Below are positions 26,779 to 36,659 of a DNA stretch of 64,000 nucleotides, piece after piece. The notes under the pieces are model-generated. The model was not told the DNA's origin. It saw only the letters and a list, made by a program, of their open reading frames with translations, and did no database searches. Source of the DNA: Lithospermum erythrorhizon (Eukaryota > Streptophyta > Magnoliopsida > Boraginales > Boraginaceae); NCBI GenBank assembly GCA_019722365.1, contig JADFUC010001010.1, forward strand, positions 62,001 to 126,000, read 5' to 3'. The translations under genes were made by a program, and so were the position numbers. How positions within the stretch are numbered: the first letter of the stretch is position 1; each line of letters begins with the position of its first letter.

Positions 26779-26836
26779 GGGCTGTTGCATATGTTCCTTT
26801 GACTGTACTAGAAGTGCCGGCTTCAGTTCTCACATT
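26779..26836 (+). pseudogene. Orphan exon of a TVP38/TMEM64-like (VTT-domain) membrane protein
   Basis: Directly after a good acceptor (CTCTGCAG), the sequence encodes AVAYVPLTVLEVPASVLT, which matches the start of the conserved VTT/SNARE-associated Golgi domain of plant TVP38-like proteins. The next conserved part (GGGYLFG) is missing and AT-rich non-coding DNA follows. It lies about 460 bp after the AIM1-like fragments, in the same orientation. The identification rests on one short peptide. Confidence 0.55.
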
Positions 26837-26839
26837 AAT

Positions 26840-28855
26840 TTCCTTACCATTTTTATTTCTCACATAAGTTAATTTTTTTTCTTTCCATTACATTGATATG
26901 CATGATTCCATGCCCTATTGAATCAACGATTTTACGTTTTCCCGCTTCTTCGATATAACGTAACAATCAATTGGTGAATAACCTCTTTGTTAGCCAACCA
27001 CCCACTAATGTTTGATTTAAGTTGAGTGGTGAAGTTTCAAATTTAGTTTAGAAATTTTTCCTGGAAGGAGTGGTAGAGTATGTGTTGTTTAGTGAAATGG
27101 AAAGTAAATATTCTGAGAAAATTCTAGACTTTTTGTTAGAATATAAGTGCAAAATTAGAGAATCATCGTTAGGTCCTTAGCAATGTATAAAAAAAGAAAT
27201 GTGTTTGAACTCGTGGACGCACAGTTCCTAAAATCTTCATTCCTCAACTTTTTTGTGATCATAAGAAATGAATGATGGTCTGGTCTATTAGTACTTTATT
27301 ATCTTTAATTACAATAAATAGTGACAGGTGATGTAGTTGGAAGCCCCTCATACTGACTCACGCCTAATTACGCTACGTCAATCGCTAAGTAAAAACTTTA
27401 ATCTTAATAGCTAATCTACAGATTTTCCATCATATTGTTTCTTCATTACGATAGCTTCTCTCGAATCCTCTTCGAGCAAGAAGTCAAACGTAGACGTTGC
27501 AAAAGCTCTATTTCATTCCTGACCGAAGATCGTATCACTGGCCTAAAGAACACACTCAAACAATTTGGAAGTTTTTAAATTAGTAATGCATATTGAATTT
27601 TAGAATTCAACTATCGAAATTCAACAATAATCGAACTTCAGAGGGTATGTAATAATATTGCCAGCTATTGCGGAAATTATTTCTATTTCTTTAAAACAAA
27701 ACACAATATCAAGCCGCCAATCGGATCATATTGCTCTACAACAAGAATCTGATAAGTTATCACCGCGCCCAATATGTTTGCTTACTAGTAATATATCAAT
27801 GTCTCTTGGCTGAAACAATCGATTTGAATCAATCACTTTTCACGCATTAATTTGATTTTGGATGGTATCCAATTTGGAGACAAAAAAAGGGAGTATTAGA
27901 ACTTGCCTCAAGCTCGATTTGAGTATTTTTCTTCTAAAAATGTGATGTTTCATGAATTTATTCGTATTATTATTACTACATATTATTCACTAAAACACTT
28001 GAACATATTTTGAAAATAAATTTGGAGCCTAATTCTGCGGGATAGAATGGAGATCGTTTGGCTTGGAGGAAGATGAAGCTTAGGCTTAATTTTTTTCAAA
28101 TAGCTTGTATTTTATGATGGTTGAGATTAGAAAATTACAGTATAAAAGAAGTCCAATTCGTTCATATCCCAGTTATCGGGCCAGTCTATACACTAAAACT
28201 AATTTGGTTTCAATAACTAATCCTTAACACCTCATAATGAGTAATGACCACCTAACTTGTAGGAAAGTACGATTACTTATTACCAACCTATAATTTGATA
28301 CATAATCCTAGCCTTAATTATGATATTTAGTCATGTACTAAAACTTATGTTGATATAGGATAGATTATAGTAATATAAGTCATGGCTTATATTTTAATTT
28401 TAAGTTTTGTATTCATAATTGAATATGGTCCAAATATTTTTAATATTTATTGAATATCGAATTTAAAGCGTGCAAATCAAGCTCAAAACAATATTATTAT
28501 TTCAGAAATTGCAAGTTGAGAAGGATCGTGGTACGTCCTAGTCGAAATGGCAACCATCCACCGCCCAACCACGTTTTCTTGATCTCTTTGTATTTGATTG
28601 TTGTTATTCATTAGCTAAACAACAAAACAAGTCGCTTGCAGATTTGATTTGTTGAAGTTCAAGTTTAAGAAGATTACTACTACAAATCATGCAATTAGAT
28701 TCTTAGAGTGCTCTTCATGTTTACTCTTTTCACCTCGCCATTCCGGCCCCCTTATAAATTTTATGTAATAATCTTTGTTACTTTTTGTGAATATCATCAA
28801 ATATGTCTTATTTATTTTTATAAAGTAATATAAAATTAAAAAATATTGTGATGTA
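26840..28855. other. Intergenic DNA upstream of the RING-H2 gene
   Basis: AT-rich DNA with no supported gene and no repeated family that I could define. Short open frames such as 28687-28878 show no conserved motif. Confidence 0.5.
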
Positions 28856-28989
28856 TACACACAAATTAAACACAACATATTCTTGATATTCTCATTTTCC
28901 TTGTTTTTCTTTATTTTGTTTCACTAAATGATTCTTTATTGTCTCATGTTATTCCATGAACGGACCTAGAGTAGATATAGGATATTCAT

Positions 28990-29100
28990 GTGAATACCTA
29001 TATAAAAAATTATAGCTTAAATGGTTAAGTCTTTGATTAATTTATAAAAGGTCTCTTGTTCAAAATTAAACTTCTCTCAAATAAATTTTTTACTTTGAAT
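28990..29100 (+). repeat. SINE-like unit upstream of the RING-H2 gene
   Basis: The order is an A-box-like TAGCTTAAATGGTTAAGTC, then about 30 bases, then a B-box-like CTTGTTCAAAATTAAAC, as in tRNA-derived SINEs. The 3' end and target-site duplication were not found. It sits between the two leader copies. Confidence 0.4.
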
Positions 29101-29265
29101 ATCTATATTAACGTTTTAAATTTTAAATCTTGAAATGAATACCCCATGTTAAAATCGTGAATCATGTGTTATTCCCTTTATTTTTTTCGTCTTATTTCCA
29201 TGTAGAACATTTGACTCGACTTATTAGACTCGTTGAGTGGTCTGACCTAAACTAACTCTACCCTC

Positions 29266-29274
29266 TATATATAT
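29266..29274 (+). promoter_or_regulatory. Candidate TATA box of the RING-H2 gene
   Basis: TATATATAT lies about 127 bases before the start codon, between the SINE-like unit and the second leader copy. The assignment is by position only. Confidence 0.35.
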
Positions 29275-29400
29275 GACTATATCCTTCATTTTTATTGCAT
29301 AAACAGTTAAACACACACACAACATATTCTTGATAATATCCTCACTTCCCTTTTGCTTCTTTTCCTTCAATTTGTTTCATAGAACAATTCGAACATATAC

Positions 29401-29889
29401 ATGGGGTTACAGAATCAACTCACAGACGTCTCATCGGAATCAATACCAATAATAATCATCTCCATCATCGCCAAATGGGCATGTTATATCCGGTCCCTCT
29501 TCTTTGATATCTTCCACTTCATACTATCTCCAAACCATCTCCATCAAATGCATGATGCGCATGCATACGACGTTGTTGGGTCCGGTTTAGCAAACGTCGT
29601 GGTGTTAGCCGAGCAGCTTAACCTAAACCGCGTTCTCTCGCACAGTTTTCATGATAAGGGCGACCCTTATTCCAAATGTGTGGTTTGTCTCATCCACTTT
29701 GGTGGTGGTGATCATGTGCGCATATTAGCGTGTCAACACGTGTTTCATAAAGATTGCTTCGATGGGTGGCTTCATTGTCTCAATTTCAATTGTCCACTTT
29801 GTAGGGCATCCTTGGTTTCAGATGAGAGTGTGGAGCTAACGCGCCGCCGGTTAGGACAAGAGGGGCTTACTTGGTTTGCTATGAGTTGA
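29401..29889 (+). CDS. RHA2: RING-H2 E3 ubiquitin ligase, RHA2A/RHA2B-like
   Basis: Intronless 162-residue protein. The opening MGLQNQLTDVSSESIPIIII matches the N-terminus of RHA2A/B, and the hydrophobic residues 17-45 fit the membrane-associated N-terminal segment of that family. A middle block (SGLANVVVLAEQLNLNR, about 60-76) is also family-typical. The RING-H2 finger spans about 99-140: CVVC, then CQHVFHKDC, a conserved W (DGWLH) and CPLC, so all eight zinc ligands are present. Known members act as E3 ligases in abscisic-acid and stress signalling; that role is inferred here from family only. Length is normal for the family. The upstream leader is duplicated (separate entry). Confidence 0.92.
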   Translation: MGLQNQLTDVSSESIPIIIISIIAKWACYIRSLFFDIFHFILSPNHLHQMHDAHAYDVVGSGLANVVVLAEQLNLNRVLSHSFHDKGDPYSKCVVCLIHFGGGDHVRILACQHVFHKDCFDGWLHCLNFNCPLCRASLVSDESVELTRRRLGQEGLTWFAMS

Positions 29890-31024
29890 ATAGTTTTGAG
29901 GAAGGGATTGCACCTGAGGAATGTGAAGTTCTGATGAAGGTAGATGTAAATTGATAGTTTTGACCTTCGTTCTTATTTAAAGGGAAATATTGTAAGAGCT
30001 TGTTGTGGCTCTTTTAGAACACTTGCACATAAATAAATTTAACCTATTTGTAGTAAAAGCGATAAGGATGCGTCCAATCTAACCCTTTTCCTATCCTATT
30101 AACCAAAACCATTTTGGAGGCATTGGAGCATGTTATGTTGTTTTAGTGGAGATCGTACATATATGCATGTAGATGTGGCCATTCAACAAGTTGGGTGATA
30201 TTTTGCAGCCCAAACTTTCCTACATGAGTAGGAGATCTGTTAACATTTGGGTCAAATGGACAATTGGTATTGGAACATGCCGGTTCCAGAAGCAAAGAAA
30301 TTGAAGGGATCCTTATGGTGTCTCGTGTCTGGTCTATTTTTCCTTGCATCTTGTTTGTATTATATGTATATGTTGGTACCACCAAAATTGTGAATAGCGT
30401 TTAGCGGTCCATAGCGGCGGAACTCCAAAAATCCGCTATTTCGCCACTATTTACCGCGAAACTGTGTAGCGCTACGCTACAGCGACGCGCCGCGATACCG
30501 CGATCGCGCCGCTATTTACCACAGCATCTTATCTCAAATTTCTAAATTTCGAAGGACCCAATGGATTATTGGGCGCTAACAACAAAAAGGAGGGTGCCAT
30601 GATTATAGTGAAACTGGAAATCAAATTTTCCTAAATGGTCAAAGAAATGATCATCTATTGTAAAGGTAGTACACAACTGTTGTCAGTAATACTGCTAGAG
30701 TGATCATGGCACTTGTACAAGCTGAAAAACTACCATCACCGCGAAGCGATCAAGGAAACATAATACGATAAAAACTTGGAAGTCCAAAATCACATAAGCT
30801 TTTAATTTATAAGCATCTTCAGAAGGAAAACAAGCTTCACTGTACAGTTTCAAGACCAAATAAACAGTTAACAAGAGATTTTATGGCTAATCTTGCATGT
30901 ACTCCAAAAAGTGGCTTATCAGAACAGTAACAACCTGAGATGGAAAAAGGGTTTTCATTGGAGAAATTATATAATGCCGCAGAATATAAATAAGCCAATT
31001 GCATACAGTTTCACCTGCATCAAG
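29890..31024. other. Intergenic DNA between the RING-H2 and SUMO-like genes
   Basis: It contains the 3' ends of the two convergent genes and the GC-rich palindromic patch at 30393-30532. No coding sequence was recognised. Confidence 0.5.
30393..30532. repeat. GC-rich patch built from GCGGCG, CGC and TAGCG units
   Basis: Within strongly AT-rich DNA, this 140-bp patch repeats TAGCGG/CCGCTATTT-like words on both strands (ATAGCGGCGG, ATCCGCTATTT, GTAGCGCTAC, CCGCTATTTACC) and includes the palindrome GTAGCGCTAC. Similar TAGCGGC-rich sequence is common near the ends of some plant DNA transposons, but no element borders could be drawn. Confidence 0.45.
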
Positions 31025-33761
31025 TCATTTTGAATGCACTTCGATTATGTCCTCATCTTCCATACCGAGACCGTCAGGTGTTGCTGATGGACTTACTTTA
31101 TCCCCATCGAAAGAGAAAACTAATTTTGTCAAATCAAGCTTTAGTTTATCAGCATATAACTTGAACACCCGCTCGAATTTGTCATCCTACAGAGGTACAA
31201 GATAAAGAGAGATGACACTAAAATATACTCCCTCGTTTTTCGTTTTAGCACTTTGCAAATAGATTAAGGAAAAGAAAAAATAGTAAAAAAGTGCATTGAA
31301 AATGTAAAATGTGTCAATTAAAAGCAATATATCGTTGGTTGATTGTTTATTTCAAAAAAAGAAAAATTAGTCAGCATTATATTGAAAATGTAAAAATATT
31401 ACTCGCCAGTACGATTTCTTGATCGCCCAAGTCAAAGTCTTTATTAAGGAGTTGAGTAATATTATACTTAATATCACAAAAAATCTTATAAAAAACAATT
31501 TAGTTAATCGTAGAAAATGAAAAGTCTTTTTTATTGAAGACAAAGTGTAAAGATCGGCGTAAAATTCAACAAATACTTATGTGATCAAGTAAAAGAAAGG
31601 AAAATTTTCTTCTGTGATCAGTAAATTGGAGCAGAGGAGTATTTATTATGCTAAAGCGGCAACTATAAAAAAATAATTTTTTTTTGTTAAAGCAGCTTAT
31701 TGCATAAAAAACAGAGGGAGTACTAATTAGAGAGAGCATTTTATCCGCCACCTAATATATTAGAGAAGGCATCCGCAATGATTCAATACATTATATATTC
31801 CACCAGATATCAATCCACAAGAGCACCTCTACTGCCTTCTTCAACTACAGATATGCACCAGATCTTGCTTGATACGAACTTATTTCAATAAGAAATAAAG
31901 ATACCTTGTACACTCGGAGTTGCTTGACTTCATCCTTTCCTTGGATAGAAATTACTATTTTGGTTCGCTCACAAGAAGGCTTCGTCTGCTGAGCAGATTC
32001 AAGTGATTCACTCAAGTCTTTCTTCACTGTTTCTTCAACAGCCAATGTTTCTTCAACAGCCAACAGCATATCCTGAGCTGATTGGGCAAATGCTGCCAGT
32101 TCCTGTTTTTTCAACCTACAGATAAGCACTATTAATATATGTGAGCAGCTATAAAGTAAGAACGGGATCTCTTTTCCTGAAAACCATCTAATTTAACGCA
32201 TAAATCTCAGCAGGTATTAAGGTAAGAAAATCAATAACTCAGTCGACATACTGAGTTTCACAAAATGATTTCTGATCTAGAATGGAAAAGAAAATTAACT
32301 TTTTTATTCCATAAAAGCGGATTGATCCTCCATTACGTTCACCACCGTATTACAGGGAAAAATAAACTATATCCTTACTAGTGAAAATTAAACCCGAGCT
32401 TCTAAACATAAAGAAATCTCCAAACTACTAGAGCACATAAATGTTCCCACCAACAGTAACACATTATGCCTGCAGAATAAGATTCGACAGGTTTCATTCA
32501 GCCTGATATAAGGCTTGAGGTATACCCTACTGAGAATTAAACCTGAATTAAGTCCAAATAAATTGCAGAACCACAAGAGAACTTAAATGTTCCCAGTTCC
32601 CACCACTATCATACCTTAGGTCCTTTATAGCCGAGTTTTCTTCTGCCACCAAAGTTTCGCTTACTTTGGGGGGAGGAGGCAGCCAATCCTCCTCGTCATC
32701 ATCACAGTTAACTACAGCAACCCCCTTTCCATTTTTCTCTCCAGTCTCAACCTAAGACACCCAAATTGATTTAAACTATCAATTTAAATCCAATTAACAG
32801 AAAACAACACTAAAACGACAATTGAACTCCATGAACATTACTTTCGAAATACACCTTTTCCGCTTCTTCAAGAACGCAGGTACCTCTTCCAAAGAATCAT
32901 CTAATTACCACAACCAGTTCAGGAACAAAATCAACATTTCCAATCAAATTCACAGACACATATACATAAGAAGTAGGGGAGCTTAAGAGGGACCAACGGG
33001 GTGGATGGTCGTTCCTCAAGTTTGAAAAGTTTACATTATACTCCCTCCAATTCATTTCAATTGAAGCTTTCGATTTTCAAATTGAAGATTTCATCATAAA
33101 TAACCTTTTTTCATAGTTACAAGAAAATAATATTCCAAAAATACTTTTAAAAACAAATCCAAATATCCAACTATCTCAATTTTATACAGTATTTATTAGA
33201 ATAAGGAATAAAAAGTCGGTTGTGGTCATCATAACTCCAACCCAAGAATGCAAAAGTCAATTAAGATGAATTGAATTCACTTCTATACAATTATAATTTA
33301 GTTACAAAAATATAGTAGTATCACCCCTCAATCCTCTTTAATATCGAATTTTAATCAAACCAAGCCTTATTCCACTAAGTAGCACTAAGTAGGTAGGCTA
33401 TATAAATACTACTCGAAAATCAATATCTAATTTTCCTTAATTAAAATTGGTTTAATATTTTGAGGCAATCCTCGATATTAGTTCAAGATCCGTTAATATA
33501 CATAAAAAAGCGACAAGTGGAGTAAAATGGTTACCATCAATCGAAACAACGTTGTTAGGCTGAACACGGGTGTAATCGAAAAGAGGTTCCAATTCATCAG
33601 ACGAATCAGCCTAGGAAATTTAATAAAAAACATTATTATATATGACTTTATTATTAATAAAATCCATTATTGTATGACATTATTATAAATAAAATCTATA
33701 ATATGAGACAATAAATCAACAATAGAAAACAAGTATATGAAGAAGAGGAGTTTATTACCAT
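31025..33761 (-). CDS. Small ubiquitin-like (SUMO-like, Rad60-SLD) protein
   Basis: A 210-residue nuclear-type protein with one C-terminal ubiquitin fold. Exons, in transcript order: 33761-33759 (the ATG alone), 33610-33535, 32885-32842, 32751-32615, 32115-31905, 31186-31025. They sum to 633 nt and every junction is in phase. The N-terminus ADSSDELEPLFDYTRVQP is like that of Arabidopsis proteins of this family; the third exon adds a basic KKRKR, a likely nuclear signal. An acidic EEDWLPPPP motif and a helical segment (about 85-125, with an 18-nt internal duplication giving LAVEETLAVEET) precede the SUMO-like domain (KIVISIQGKDEVKQLRVYK, then FSFDGDKVSPSATPDGLGM and DEDIIEVH). There is no terminal di-glycine, so it is not a conjugated SUMO. 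Rad60/NIP45-type proteins guide SUMO-dependent repair, but the role here is inferred. Intron 5 carries a MITE. Confidence 0.82.
31226..31724. mobile_element. Stowaway-like MITE, family copy 4 (long form), in an intron
   Basis: The ends are near-perfect inverted repeats: TACTCCCTCGTTTTTCG on the left and, reverse-complemented, TACTCCCTCTGTTTTTTAT on the right, flanked by TA. The inside carries, in opposite orientation to copies 1-3, GATTAAGGAAAAG, TGCATTGAAAATGTA, ATCGTTGGTTGATTG and ATATTGAAAATGTA. At about 500 bp it is twice the length of the other copies, with an extra middle part. It lies in the last intron of the SUMO-like gene. Confidence 0.7.
33043..33285. mobile_element. Stowaway-like MITE of a second family
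   Basis: The left end is CTCCCTCCAATTCATTTCAATT, and the right end reverse-complemented is GAATTCAATTCATCTTAATTG. They form an imperfect terminal inverted repeat around about 240 bp of non-coding AT-rich DNA, in the second coding intron (between coding exons 2 and 3) of the SUMO-like gene. The interior does not match the other family. Confidence 0.5.
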
Positions 33762-33789
33762 TAAGGTTTGAGTAATGAATTAATGATGC

Positions 33790-35248
33790 TGGAGTTGTGA
33801 AATTTAAGGTAGCATCCACCGTGCCCTGCTCCCGCTCTAATTCTAAGTATTTACCAATGTGTCAAAATAATTGTTCCGTTTTGAATTTTGATGATATATA
33901 AAAAATCATTAAATTTAGTGGTAGTATATGATTAGAGATCGGTCTCTATTTGAATGGCGCTTAGAGGATTATTTAAGTAATTTAGGTTTGTCATAGTTTA
34001 GCAGTTTAAGCCAGCATTTTTGAATTTAATGAGCACTCTTAACCATTGAAAGTGTAACATGTACATGGTGCAATATTCATCAAATAATTTTTATTGTAAA
34101 ATGTGGTAATCTTGCAATTTTCTTTGAAATTAAATTCTTTAATTAAACTATTCGAAAATGTTGAGGGATAGAATAAAATTTAGGCTAATTAAGCATTTGC
34201 CCACTTGACATCGCGTTAGTTTTATGTAGTTACTGGCTTGCTCAGTTTGTTTGATCCGAATTCATAAGCCCATTGTCGTTTGGTCGTAATTCGCAAACTA
34301 TTTTTACGTTTGAGGTTGGTCCACTCATACCATTTTATAGCAACGCGTTATTCGGTATAAAAATGGTATTTCTAATATTAGCCCCAAAGTATAGAGCGCA
34401 TTTCACATAGGTAAAATAAATCGTATTTTCTTTTATGCAACTTCTAAGCAAGCCTCACTTTAAACTTGAACAACCACACCTTATTTCTTTGACGGACCCT
34501 CCTGCTTTATACTTTAGTTAATGTTGGGGGTAGGTGTGTTAAAAAAAGAAAAAAAAGCGATGGGGTTTATTTTAATTATGTAAAATGTACTCATATACTT
34601 TGAATAATGTTGCCAGACAAAATAGTTATTTATGTATGTGTTTTTGGTGTGAAATCAGGGTAAGAGGGACCAATGTGAAAATGCTCCTCTGGTTGCACGT
34701 GGCGCGAAGCGATATCGTTGAGAACGGCAAAGCAGAAGTAATGGTTCGGTATCCTTATCGAGAACCAATAGTTCGAGGCAAACTAATTAGCCAGGAACTA
34801 GAATCAACCATGCAGTCATGACTCACGAGACATCTCTCGTCAACTCCAAGCTAGTGCTACAATGAAATAAAACAAAATATAATTGAAGGTAAATCTCTGG
34901 TTTATATAAGTTCATCTCTAGAGAATTTTTAATATTCCTTTATGCAATTGTGTAATTCATTATTTTCATTTCAAGAATTCAATTCAATGTAATATGCCTT
35001 CCGCTTGAATTTCAGAGTAAAGGCGAAGTACCTAGTAATCTATAAATTTAACATGGTCTATTGATGTATTAGTGATGATGTTGTGTGGGTTTTTACATAG
35101 TTTGAATGAACTATGTCAGCAGAAACAACGTACCACGGTACTTTTGAGATGATGATGTGCTCCCCAGGCAGGTTTAGATGGTACAAACTCGAGAATTAAG
35201 CACTGAAACTTGGGAACCATAATTTGTTTTTCATTAAGAGGATGAGTA
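33790..35248. other. Intergenic DNA between the SUMO-like and PPR genes
   Basis: The two genes are divergent, so both promoters should lie here. No coding motif was recognised; the open frame at 34585-34821 has no similarity I know. Confidence 0.45.
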
Positions 35249-36346
35249 ATGTGTATTCAAAGCTTTTCTCGGAGTAAAATGTATTTGAGGTTGATGTTTG
35301 GTAGAAGGATGTACAGTTCTAAAGGAGCTGCTCAAGATATAACAGAGGTGACCAAGAAAATATCCAAAATCCTGATGTCTTGTCCAAAATTAGGGCTTGA
35401 TACTGTGTTGGAGCAAAATGGGATAAGGGCCTCTCCAGAGGTTGTTGAGGAGGTTCTCAAGAAATTTGAAAATGCAGGAACATTAGCATATACATTTTTC
35501 GAATGGGCTGATAGGCAGCGACATTACGAGCACACTGTCAAAGCTTATCATTACATGATTGAGTCTGTCGCAAAGGTAAGGCAGTATCAGATAATGTGGG
35601 ACCTTGTAAATAGCATGAGAAAGAAAGGATTGCTGAATATTGAAACCTTTTGTATTATAATGAGAAGGTATGCGAGGGCGCAGAAGGTGGAGGAGGCTGT
35701 ATACACGTTTAATGTCATGGAAAAATATGATGTCCCTCCAAATTTAGCTGCTTTCAATGGGCTATTAAGTGCCTTATGCAAATCGAAGAATGTAAGAAAA
35801 GCTCAGGAAATTTTTTATGCCATGAAGTACCAGTTTGTTCCAGACTCCAAAACATATAGCATATTGCTTGAAGGCTGGGGAAGGGCTCCAAATCTGCCCA
35901 AGGCGAGGGAATTGTTCAGAGAAATGGAACGAGCGGGCTGTGAACCCGATATAGTGACATATGGAATAATGGTTGATACACTCTGCAAGGCATGCAGGGT
36001 TGAAGAAGCCGTTGACATTATAAAGGAAATGACCTGCAGAGGTATTTGGCCTACATCATTCATATACAGTGTACTCATTCATACTTATGGTTTAGAGAAT
36101 CGAATTGAAGACGCCATTGAAACATTTCTTGAAATGGAAAGGAATGGAGTCGAGGCTGATGTGGCAGCTTATAATGCCCTGATTAGTGCTTTCTGTAAAG
36201 TGAATAGATTGCAAAATGTCTACAGGGTTTTGAATGAAATGCATAGTAAACAGGTTAAACCAAATTCGAGAACTTGTAATATCATATTAGGCAGCTTGAT
36301 CAGTAGAGAAGATACTGATGAGGCTTTTAAGCTATTCGTAAGATGA
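35249..36346 (+). CDS. Pentatricopeptide repeat protein, At1g77360-like (C-terminally broken)
   Basis: P-class PPR protein, which would bind organellar RNA. The open frame is 365 residues and starts with an Arg/Ser-rich segment (a second Met at residue 11, MYLRLMFGRRMYSS, is an equally good start) that fits mitochondrial import. Conserved landmarks: GIRASPEVVEEVLKKFENAG, FFEWADRQR, IMWDLVNSMRKKG, PNLAAFNGLLSALCKSKNVR, ILLEGWGRAPNLPKARELF and DIVTYGIMVDTLCKA. About seven 35-residue repeats are visible. The match to the At1g77360 family runs without a break to FKLFVR and then ends at a stop. Sequence beyond it (to 36659) continues the protein in other frames, so the gene lacks its last 110 or so residues. 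It is either a recent pseudogene or a truncated functional copy. No intron is evident. Confidence 0.75.
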   Translation: MCIQSFSRSKMYLRLMFGRRMYSSKGAAQDITEVTKKISKILMSCPKLGLDTVLEQNGIRASPEVVEEVLKKFENAGTLAYTFFEWADRQRHYEHTVKAYHYMIESVAKVRQYQIMWDLVNSMRKKGLLNIETFCIIMRRYARAQKVEEAVYTFNVMEKYDVPPNLAAFNGLLSALCKSKNVRKAQEIFYAMKYQFVPDSKTYSILLEGWGRAPNLPKARELFREMERAGCEPDIVTYGIMVDTLCKACRVEEAVDIIKEMTCRGIWPTSFIYSVLIHTYGLENRIEDAIETFLEMERNGVEADVAAYNALISAFCKVNRLQNVYRVLNEMHSKQVKPNSRTCNIILGSLISREDTDEAFKLFVR

Positions 36347-36659
36347 TTCATTTGAGCAGGCGCTGATACATATACTATGATGATAAAAAGTCTTTGCAGT
36401 GGGATGACAACCTTGAAATGGCTACAAAGTTTGGAGTATGAAGTATGCACACTTTACTCTGGCATTTCAGAGGATTATGTGGCAAAGGTGATGTCTCGGA
36501 GGCTTGTGTGTTAATGGAAGAAATGCTTGAGAGAGGGATTCGTCCTGGAAGACATACCTTTGGGCTTGCAGTTTAATACAGAAAGAAGGAAGGCAAGATG
36601 TACTAGAATTTCTTAGCAAGAAAATGAATCTTCTGGTCAAGGAGCCTTTATGGGATTGA
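36347..36659 (+). pseudogene. Frameshifted C-terminal part of the PPR gene
   Basis: After the stop at 36344-36346, family-typical peptides continue in shifted frames: ADTYTMMIKSLCS, then DDNLEMAT in another frame, then GDVSEACVLMEEMLERGIRP, and finally FLSKKMNLLVKEPLWD followed by TGA at 36657-36659. At least three frame changes are needed to read through, so simple readthrough of one stop would not rescue the protein. Confidence 0.75.

Larger units (their letters stand above)
28863..29380 (+). repeat. Direct repeat of the RING-H2 gene leader
   Basis: The stretch 28863-28925 (ACAACATATTCTTGATATTCTC, then a CTTTATTTTGTTTCA block) recurs at about 29307-29380 directly before the RHA2-like start codon (ACAACATATTCTTGATAATATC, then TTCAATTTGTTTCA). 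The copies are about 445 bp apart. The upstream copy is followed by no RING coding sequence. Confidence 0.7.

Noticed and set aside
34585..34821. 78-codon open frame upstream of the PPR gene
   Set aside because: No recognisable domain, no matching splice partner, and composition like the surrounding intergenic DNA.
35587..36450. Several open frames on the minus strand across the PPR gene
   Set aside because: They are shadows of the well-conserved plus-strand PPR repeats.
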